The position numbers were made by a program, and so were the translations under genes. Below the pieces are notes generated by a model. That model was given only the letters and a program-made list of their open reading frames with translations, did not search any database and was not told where the DNA came from. Below are positions 1 through 4,077 of a stretch of DNA of 7,701 bases, in pieces. Source of the DNA: Actinomycetes bacterium (GTDB lineage Bacteria > Actinomycetota > Acidimicrobiia > Acidimicrobiales > Microtrichaceae); NCBI GenBank assembly GCA_023434535.1, contig JAEYSR010000223.1, forward strand, positions 1 to 7,701, read 5' to 3'. Numbering within the stretch: position 1 is the stretch's first letter; each line of letters begins with the position of its first letter.

Positions 1-605
1 ACCAGGGCGGAGACGAGCTCGCGCGCTGCGGCGTCGGAGTAGGGGTCCCCCCGACTCAGGTCGGTGGCCGCCGCCACCCGGAGGTCCTGCCGCCCGTCCT
101 CCGCCGCCCGGTCGATCAGCGTCGAGAGCCCGCGACGCCTCAGCCGGAGGAGGTCCTCACGCAGCTGCTCCACCCAGAGCCCCTTCGCCCCGGGTGCCAG
201 CTCGTCGCCGAGGGCCCGGAGCGCGTCGGAGAGCGGGTCGAGGTCGACCTGGTGCGCCGAGGCCGCGTCGACCACCGTCCGGGCGCGCTCGACGTCGACG
301 TCCACGTCGGGCGACAGGGCGAGACGCCACCCGTCGCCCGAGGCGACCACGCAGTCGCCCAGCCCGGCCTCGTCCAGGAAGGCCCGGACCTTGGACACCA
401 CGCCACGCACCGCACCTCCCCAGTGGGGTGGCAGCTCGTCGGCCCACAGCACGTTCGCGATCTCGGACCGCGACACGACGCGATGGCGCTCGACGACCAG
501 GAGCGCGGCGACGGTGCGCGCCTGCCCGCGTCGCAGGACCGTGGTCGAACCGTCGGCGCGGTGGACCGACACGTCGCCGAGGAGGCGGATCGAGGTGGTG
601 GACAC
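1..605 (-). CDS. AfsR/SARP-like transcriptional regulator (winged helix + BTAD), 3' part cut by window
   Basis: About 201 residues are visible from a GTG start at 605; the frame stays open through the window edge, so the C-terminus is missing. There is no ATG start in this frame. Residues about 5-98 fit the OmpR-like DNA-binding winged helix of SARP/AfsR proteins: a first strand IRLLGDVSV, a helix with GQARTVAALLV, the segment EIANVLWADELP, and the recognition-helix segment GAVRGVVSKVRAFL. From about residue 103 a helical BTAD region begins and ends in view with LSRGDPYSDAAARELVSAL, which matches the family's dP..E...LM.aL pattern. SARP proteins usually activate nearby genes; larger AfsR forms add an ATPase domain, and which type this is cannot be seen. 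GTG 605 is chosen because it sits directly before the first strand. No good Shine-Dalgarno is visible. The frame stays open upstream with no better start. The target is unknown. Confidence 0.85.
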   Translation of the reverse strand, partial: MSTTSIRLLGDVSVHRADGSTTVLRRGQARTVAALLVVERHRVVSRSEIANVLWADELPPHWGGAVRGVVSKVRAFLDEAGLGDCVVASGDGWRLALSPDVDVDVERARTVVDAASAHQVDLDPLSDALRALGDELAPGAKGLWVEQLREDLLRLRRRGLSTLIDRAAEDGRQDLRVAAATDLSRGDPYSDAAARELVSAL

Positions 606-790
606 GAGGGAGAGGTCGGCGGGACGTTCGACCGGGCCGGTCGCCCGGATCGCCCGACGTCGAGTATGCCCGCTGCCGGTGAGGATCCGGCCACCCCCGC
701 CGTTCGCGCTTCGTTCGCGCCCCGTCCGTACCGTCGGGTCCAGGAGAGGTGGCTGGGAAGGCGCCGCAGAGATGCGGCGGAAGGAGGGAG
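606..790. other. Non-coding region upstream of the SARP-like gene
   Basis: Part of a 307-base gene-free stretch (606-912). No protein-like reading frame is recognisable here; the open frames look like GC-driven shadows. On the minus strand a CATACT box at 668-663 could be a -10 element, placing a transcript start near 656 and giving a leader of about 50 bases before GTG 605. No convincing -35 is present at the right distance, so this promoter is only a suggestion. The rest of the stretch holds the hairpin at 791-819 and a repeat copy at 842-901, listed separately. Confidence 0.35.
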
Positions 791-819
791 GGATCGGCGT
801 CGCGCTGCGGCGCCGATCC
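791..819. other. Strong perfect hairpin, possible terminator or protein-binding site
   Basis: Arms GGATCGGCG (791-799) and CGCCGATCC (811-819) are perfectly complementary. Inside them, after a T/G wobble (800/810), CGC (801-803) pairs with GCG (807-809) around a three-base loop, giving about 13 paired positions. It lies about 94 bases past the stop of the minus-strand K+ channel gene and about 186 bases upstream of the SARP-like start. No T-run follows on either strand, although the minus strand continues with CTCCCTCCTT. It could end channel transcription or act as an operator; the sequence does not decide. Confidence 0.45.
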
Positions 820-841
820 GTCGCGCCCGTCCTCACGCACC

Positions 842-901
842 GGACTCGGGTCGGGAGGTGTCGTTCAGGCCCGTCCGATGACCCGAGAACAGGAGCGGGC
901 T
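842..901. repeat. 60-bp palindromic repeat, copy 1
   Basis: The first 49 bases (842-890) are identical to copy 3 at 1853-1901, and 57 of 60 bases match overall. Arms CTCGGGTC (845-852) and GACCCGAG (880-887) form a perfect 8-bp stem around a 27-base interior that starts GGGAGGTGTCG and ends GTCCGAT. GGA (854-856) could pair with TCC (874-876) as an inner stem. The copy starts 11 bases beyond the stop codon of the minus-strand K+ channel gene. No T-run follows, so a standard terminator is not supported. The functional strand and the family are unknown. Confidence 0.9.
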
Positions 902-912
902 GGCGGCGCAGA

Positions 913-1671
913 TCAGCCCGACGGGTCGTCGGTGGCCACCTGGCCGAGGAGCTGGACGAGCCGTCGTCGCTCCGCCTCGGTCATCGTCGGCCAGTTCGAC
1001 AGACGCTCCTGGACGTAGCGGACGTCGTGGGGCAGCTCGTCGTGTCCGCTCCCCATCCGGGTGAAGTACGTGGCGATCGATCCAGTGACCATGCCGAGGG
1101 TTCCGATGCCGGCGAGCATCAGGACCGACGCGATCACGCGACCCGGCGCATCCTCCGGCGCGATGTCGCCGTAGCCGACGGTCGTCGTGGTCACCAGCGC
1201 CCACCAGACGCCGTCGCCGTAAGTGGGGATGTCGTCCTCGATCATCCAGACCGCCGCGCCGCCGAGCAGGATCAGCCCGGAGACGAACGCCAGCACGTAC
1301 CGCAGGCCGTTCTGTCGGAGGACCCCGAGCACCGGATCCCCGACCCGCTCGAAGAGGCGGAAGGCCCGGATCAGCCGCACCAGCCTCAGCAGCCGGATCG
1401 TCCTGAACGGCCGGAAGAGCTCGAACGGGACGAGTGCCACCAGGTCCGGCCAGTTCCGACGTGGGAACGAACGTCGGTCGGGCGACACCGCGAAGCGAAC
1501 TCCGACGTCGAGCAGGAAGATCGCGTAGATGACGCAGTTCAACGCGAAGGCCCATGGGGCGTCCGAGAACAGGGTGGCGACGGTCGCCACGGCGAGCACC
1601 CCCATGACGACCTCGTACGCGATCCGGAGCACTCCGGGCGACGGTGGAGCGACCGGATCACGCGTCGTCAC
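913..1671 (-). CDS. Voltage-gated potassium channel, compact six-transmembrane type
   Basis: Predicted 252-residue inner-membrane K+ channel subunit, expected to act as a tetramer. Segments by eye: S1 21-35, S2 43-62, S3 74-85, S4 87-105, S5 125-146, pore helix 155-164, filter TTVGYGD at 163-169, S6 179-203. S4 has Arg at every third position (R87, R90, R93, R96, R99, R102, R105), the classic voltage-sensor pattern. Only a short polar tail of about 49 residues follows S6, with no RCK or cyclic-nucleotide domain. The frame extends upstream to another GTG at 1749, but that 26-codon stretch has weak third-position G/C bias and a protein-like start is lacking; GTG 1632, just before S1, is a further option. 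GTG 1671 has a weak GGGGG tract five bases upstream. Family assignment is firm, the exact start is not. The gene is bracketed by copies of the 60-bp repeat. The gating signal and the physiological role are unknown. Confidence 0.9.
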   Translation of the reverse strand: MTTRDPVAPPSPGVLRIAYEVVMGVLAVATVATLFSDAPWAFALNCVIYAIFLLDVGVRFAVSPDRRSFPRRNWPDLVALVPFELFRPFRTIRLLRLVRLIRAFRLFERVGDPVLGVLRQNGLRYVLAFVSGLILLGGAAVWMIEDDIPTYGDGVWWALVTTTTVGYGDIAPEDAPGRVIASVLMLAGIGTLGMVTGSIATYFTRMGSGHDELPHDVRYVQERLSNWPTMTEAERRRLVQLLGQVATDDPSG

Positions 1672-1750
1672 GTCGACCCCCGTCCCCGGACGGCGTGGCA
1701 CGGATCGAGCGACGTGCAGGCCATCACACCCCTTCCCTGGTGGATGCACG

Positions 1751-1756
1751 AATCTA
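1751..1756 (-). promoter_or_regulatory. Possible -10 box for the K+ channel gene
   Basis: On the minus strand TAGATT fits the TAnnnT -10 pattern and would place the transcript start near 1744. This favours the GTG at 1671 over the GTG at 1749 as translation start. No recognisable -35 lies 16-18 bases upstream, so the call is weak. Confidence 0.25.
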
Positions 1757-1792
1757 CGGCCGTGGACCTCGACGCCGATGGACCATCGAGCC

Positions 1793-1852
1793 GGACTGGG
1801 GTCGGGAGGTGTCGTTCAGGCCGGTCCGATGACCCGAGAACGGGAGAGGGCT
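1793..1852. repeat. 60-bp palindromic repeat, copy 2 (tandem with copy 3)
   Basis: Starts GGACTGGGGTC and matches copy 3 at 57 of 60 bases and copy 1 at 56 of 60. The outer stem CTGGGGTC (1796-1803) against GACCCGAG (1831-1838) carries one G/G mismatch at 1798/1836, so this copy has a weaker hairpin. A second change (C to G at 1823) lies in the loop. It abuts copy 3 with no spacer and lies about 120 bases upstream of the chosen channel start. Confidence 0.9.
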
Positions 1853-1912
1853 GGACTCGGGTCGGGAGGTGTCGTTCAGGCCCGTCCGATGACCCGAGAA
1901 CGGGAGAGCGCT
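1853..1912. repeat. 60-bp palindromic repeat, copy 3 (tandem with copy 2)
   Basis: Starts GGACTCGGGTC exactly 60 bases after copy 2. The outer stem is perfect: CTCGGGTC (1856-1863) with GACCCGAG (1891-1898). It ends 48 bases before the HNH gene start, on the side opposite the channel gene, so it lies in the control region of both divergent genes. All three copies have the same orientation. Confidence 0.9.
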
Positions 1913-1948
1913 GCGGCAGCATCACCCTCGGCGCCGCCGGGCCGGTCC

Positions 1949-1954
1949 TACCCT
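1949..1954 (+). promoter_or_regulatory. -10 box for leaderless HNH gene
   Basis: TACCCT occupies exactly positions -12 to -7 relative to GTG 1961 if transcription starts at the first base of the codon. This is the usual layout of leaderless genes in Actinomycetota. No Shine-Dalgarno is present between the box and the start, which fits. No clear -35 is seen. Confidence 0.5.
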
Positions 1955-1960
1955 GCGGCC

Positions 1961-2359
1961 GTGGCTGTGAAGCGGACCAAGGCGGCGCGGGCGGCGCGCA
2001 AGCGGAAGCGTCGGATGGACCGCGTGGACCACGACCTCACCGACGCCGACTGGGCGTGGATCCAGCAGGAGTGGGGCGGCTGCGCCTACTGCGGTGCCGA
2101 CGGTCCCGGGCTGCAGCGCGACTGCGTCCTTCCGATCTCGCGGGGCGGTCGCTACACGATCGACAACGTGGTGCCGGCGTGCCGGTCCTGCAACGCCAGC
2201 AAGTGCAACGCCGAGGTCACGGGCTGGATGCGCCGCAAGCGACTGGACGAGTCCGCCTTCCTGCTCAAGCTGGCCGAGATCCGGGTCGCCGCACTCGACC
2301 GGCCGCAGGACCCGGCGCCCGATCCCCTCGCAGCCGAACCCGACGCCTCACCCGCCTGA
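1961..2359 (+). CDS. Small HNH-endonuclease-family protein with Cys at the usual catalytic His
   Basis: 132 residues. A basic N-terminus (about residues 4-18, rich in Lys and Arg) precedes the HNH core at 41-81. C41/C44 and C74/C77 form the CxxC...CxxC zinc frame seen in many small HNH proteins. The core reads D54-C55-V-L-P followed by SRGG (60-63), N69 and CNASK (77-81). In canonical HNH enzymes the residue after the Asp is the general-base His; here it is Cys55. My recollection is that close actinobacterial relatives share this Cys, but I cannot confirm that. The protein may be a weak or modified nuclease, or a DNA-binding derivative. GTG 1961 is chosen for the -10 box at leaderless distance; GTG 1967 is possible. 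The frame is open much further upstream, but that part runs through the repeats and is antisense to the channel gene. No phage or restriction genes lie nearby. Confidence 0.8.
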   Translation: MAVKRTKAARAARKRKRRMDRVDHDLTDADWAWIQQEWGGCAYCGADGPGLQRDCVLPISRGGRYTIDNVVPACRSCNASKCNAEVTGWMRRKRLDESAFLLKLAEIRVAALDRPQDPAPDPLAAEPDASPA

Positions 2360-2376
2360 CCTCACCGGGCCCTGGC

Positions 2377-2426
2377 CGCTCCCGTTCGGCCACCCGCCAC
2401 CGGACCGCGACGATCACCCGGGAGCG
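2377..2426. other. Inverted repeat in the HNH-kinase gap
   Basis: CGCTCCCG (2377-2384) and CGGGAGCG (2419-2426) are exact 8-bp complements separated by 34 bases, in the 94-base gap after the HNH gene. The right arm lies just upstream of the putative -10 of the kinase gene. It might be a two-site operator or a weak terminator, but 8-bp inverted repeats are common by chance at this base composition. Confidence 0.2.
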
Positions 2427-2440
2427 ACGGAGGCGGTCAC

Positions 2441-2446
2441 TACGCT
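2441..2446 (+). promoter_or_regulatory. -10 box for the kinase operon, leaderless layout
   Basis: TACGCT fits TAnnnT and would start transcription at about 2453-2454, on or beside the ATG at 2454. No Shine-Dalgarno precedes that ATG, which supports leaderless translation. This is the only clear promoter candidate before the kinase and response-regulator genes. No convincing -35 is visible. Confidence 0.45.
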
Positions 2447-2453
2447 CCTGTCG

Positions 2454-3623
2454 ATGGAGGGGAGCACGCAGTGGGAGGGGCGCCAGGACGCCCTGCTCGC
2501 CGCCATCGTCGACTCCACCGCGGATGCCGTCATCTCGACCGACCGCACCGGCCGGATCACGAGCTGGAACCGGGGCGCGCAGACGGTCTTCGGGTACTCC
2601 GACGCGGAGGCGATCGGTGCCCACATCGAGCTGCTGCATCCCGACGCACGCAGCGCGGCGCTGACCCTCGAGAGCGTCCTCGACGGCCGTCGGATCGACC
2701 ACGCCGAGGTCCTGCGGATCGGCAAGGGCGGCGTCGAGCGGATGGTCGGCGAGACGACGTCGCCGGTGATCGACGCCGGCGAGGTCGTCGGCATGGCCAC
2801 GATCTCGCGCGACATCACGGACCGCCTGGTCCTCGCCGCCCGGCTCGCCGAGGCTCACCAGGAGCTCGAGGCCGACAGACGCCGCCTGCAGGAGCTGAAC
2901 GCCGAGCTGCAGCAGTTCGCGTACGTCGCGTCCCACGACCTGTCGGAGCCCCTCCGGTCCGTGGCGGGGATGGTCCGTCTGCTGGAACGGCGCTACCGCG
3001 GTCGCCTCGACAGCGACGCCGACGAGTTCATCGACTTCGCCGTGTCGGGCTGCGACCGGATGCGCGCGATGATCGACGGCCTGCTCGCCTACTCCCGGGT
3101 GGGCAACCAGGCTCTCGACGTGGTCGCCGTGGACCTCGGCGCGGTCGTGGCGGAGGTGGTCGAGTCCCTGCGCCAGCAGATCGACGAGACCGGCACCGCC
3201 GTCGAGGTCGGAGCGCTTCCGACCGTCTTCGGCGACCGCCGACAGCTGCACCAGCTGTTCCAGAACCTCGTCAGCAACGCCGTGAAGTTCCGTCGGCCCG
3301 ACGTGGCACCGGTCGTCCGTGTGAGCGCGTCTCCGGCCGGGCCGGACCGCTGGCGCATCGCGGTCGCCGACAACGGGATCGGCATCGAGGAGCAGTACCG
3401 CGAGCGCATCTTCACGATGTTCCAGCGCCTGCACTCCTACGACCGCTACGAGGGGACCGGGATCGGCCTGGCGCTGGCCCAGAGGATCGTGAAGCGCCAC
3501 GGCGGCGAGATCGACGTCGTGGACAACGAGGACGGCGGGACGACCTTCGGGGTCGTGCTGCCCGTCGAAGGAGAGACCGATGGTGAACCTGCAGCTGACC
3601 CAGATCCTGCTGGTCGAGGATGA
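2454..3623 (+). CDS. Soluble PAS-domain sensor histidine kinase
   Basis: 389 residues with no signal peptide or membrane segment, so a cytosolic kinase. A PAS domain covers about 11-125 (DAVISTDRTGRITSWN, then FGYS, ending ISRDITDR). A helical linker (about 126-155) leads into HisKA with the H-box FAYVASHDLSEPLRS, phospho-acceptor His161. The ATPase domain has the N-box NLVSNAVKF (Asn275), G1 DNGIGI (306-311), the F-box region IFTMFQRLHS (319-328) and G2 GTGIGLAL (335-342). All catalytic boxes are intact. This H-box type is common in kinases paired with Rcp1-like regulators in light or redox pathways; the PAS ligand cannot be told from sequence. The 3' end overlaps the next gene by 44 bases, implying co-expression. 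ATG 2454 is chosen over upstream frame extension because the PAS begins just after it and a -10 box sits at leaderless distance. Signal unknown; partner assignment is inferred from position. Confidence 0.93.
   Translation: MEGSTQWEGRQDALLAAIVDSTADAVISTDRTGRITSWNRGAQTVFGYSDAEAIGAHIELLHPDARSAALTLESVLDGRRIDHAEVLRIGKGGVERMVGETTSPVIDAGEVVGMATISRDITDRLVLAARLAEAHQELEADRRRLQELNAELQQFAYVASHDLSEPLRSVAGMVRLLERRYRGRLDSDADEFIDFAVSGCDRMRAMIDGLLAYSRVGNQALDVVAVDLGAVVAEVVESLRQQIDETGTAVEVGALPTVFGDRRQLHQLFQNLVSNAVKFRRPDVAPVVRVSASPAGPDRWRIAVADNGIGIEEQYRERIFTMFQRLHSYDRYEGTGIGLALAQRIVKRHGGEIDVVDNEDGGTTFGVVLPVEGETDGEPAADPDPAGRG
3568..3573 (+). promoter_or_regulatory. Ribosome binding site of the response regulator, inside the kinase gene
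   Basis: AAGGAG lies six bases ahead of ATG 3580 and within the 3' coding part of the kinase gene. A clear Shine-Dalgarno here contrasts with its absence before the HNH and kinase genes, and supports translation within a shared mRNA. Confidence 0.7.
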
Positions 3624-4029
3624 CCCGGCCGACGTCCGGCTCACCCAGGAGGCGCTGAAGGACGCCAAGGTGCTCAACGAGCTGCACGTCGCCCGCGACG
3701 GCGTGGAGGCCCTGGACTTCCTCCGCCGGACCGGGGACCACGCCGATGCACCGCGCCCCGACCTGGTGATCCTCGACCTGAACCTGCCCCGCATGTCGGG
3801 CAAGGAGGTCCTGGCCGAGATGCAGAAGGATCCGACGCTGCGGACCCTTCCGGTGGCCGTCCTGACCACCTCGGCGCAGGACGCCGACGTGATCGACAGC
3901 TACGACCTGGGCGCGAACTGCTACCTGACCAAGCCGGTCGACCTGGACCAGTTCCTCGACGTGGTGCGGACCTTCGAGGACTTCTGGCTCGGGATGGTGC
4001 GACTCCCTCCCCGCGACATCGCTGACTGA
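3580..4029 (+). CDS. Single-domain response regulator (CheY/Rcp1-like)
   Basis: 149 residues made up of one receiver domain and no output domain. The acidic pocket is E13, D14 and D15; the phosphorylated residue is Asp66 in ILDLNLPRMSG; the switch residue is Thr97 in VLTTS; the conserved Lys118 is in LTKPV. The LNLPRMSGKEVL and LTTS signatures resemble the Rcp1 group of regulators that partner phytochrome-type or related PAS kinases. The gene begins within the last 44 bases of the kinase gene and has its own strong ribosome binding site, so the kinase is its likely partner. With no DNA-binding or enzyme domain it probably works by protein contact or as a shuttle in a phosphorelay. The downstream GGDEF-EAL protein, which has its own REC domain, is a plausible endpoint. 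Function as a receiver is firm; the target is inference. Confidence 0.93.
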   Translation: MVNLQLTQILLVEDDPADVRLTQEALKDAKVLNELHVARDGVEALDFLRRTGDHADAPRPDLVILDLNLPRMSGKEVLAEMQKDPTLRTLPVAVLTTSAQDADVIDSYDLGANCYLTKPVDLDQFLDVVRTFEDFWLGMVRLPPRDIAD

Positions 4030-4041
4030 AGTTCAGGAATC

Positions 4042-4070
4042 CTCAAGACCCTCGTCGTCGCGGCCGACGC
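4042..4070 (+). promoter_or_regulatory. Possible sigma-28 (FliA/WhiG)-like promoter before the GGDEF-EAL gene
   Basis: CTCAAG (4042-4047), 15 bases, then GCCGACGC (4063-4070) resembles the sigma-28 pattern TAAAG-N14/15-GCCGATAA. Transcription would start at about 4077-4078, right at the ATG, giving a leaderless message. This would let motility-type regulation act on the cyclic di-GMP gene separately from the upstream kinase. Weak points: the spacing is one base longer than the textbook optimum, and the -10 half overlaps the hairpin at 4049-4075. Confidence 0.3.
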
Positions 4071-4075
4071 GAGGG
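4049..4075 (+). other. Hairpin between response regulator and GGDEF-EAL gene, ending two bases before the start codon
   Basis: CCCTCG (4049-4054) pairs with CGAGGG (4070-4075). After a bulged T (4055), CGTCG (4056-4060) pairs with CGACG (4065-4069) around a four-base loop: 11 pairs in all. The 3' arm contains GAGGG, the only Shine-Dalgarno-like bases before ATG 4078. In an mRNA read through from the kinase genes the fold would hide the start region. No T-run follows, so termination is less likely than control of translation or mRNA processing. This is read from sequence only. Confidence 0.5.
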
Positions 4076-4077
4076 AG

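Noticed and set aside
842..1912. Integron attC sites or cassette
   Set aside because: The repeats are about 60 bp and palindromic, but the core RYYYAAC/GTTRRRY sites are absent and no integrase gene is in view.
1793..1912. CRISPR array
   Set aside because: Only two adjacent units with no spacers between them and a third copy 900 bases away; no cas genes.
842..1912. Insertion sequence or transposon
   Set aside because: The flanking copies are direct repeats, but there is no transposase, and the enclosed gene is an intact K+ channel without terminal inverted repeats.
1529..1960. Longer version of the HNH protein starting at 1529
   Set aside because: The extra 144 codons are antisense to the channel gene and run through the tandem repeats, giving a repeated peptide that simply reflects the DNA repeat.
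2094..2453. Upstream extension of the kinase frame to an ATG at 2094
   Set aside because: This stretch is out of frame over the HNH coding sequence and has no domain. The PAS domain begins just after ATG 2454, which has a -10 box at leaderless distance.
64..2664. 866-codon open frame on the plus strand
   Set aside because: It crosses the SARP-like gene, the channel gene, the repeats, the HNH gene and the kinase start in a wrong frame or strand. The translation is low-complexity Arg/Ser/Pro, typical of shadow frames in GC-rich DNA.
4030..4077. Cyclic di-GMP riboswitch before the GGDEF-EAL gene
   Set aside because: The 48-base gap is too short for a known class and lacks its conserved bases; it contains only a simple hairpin.
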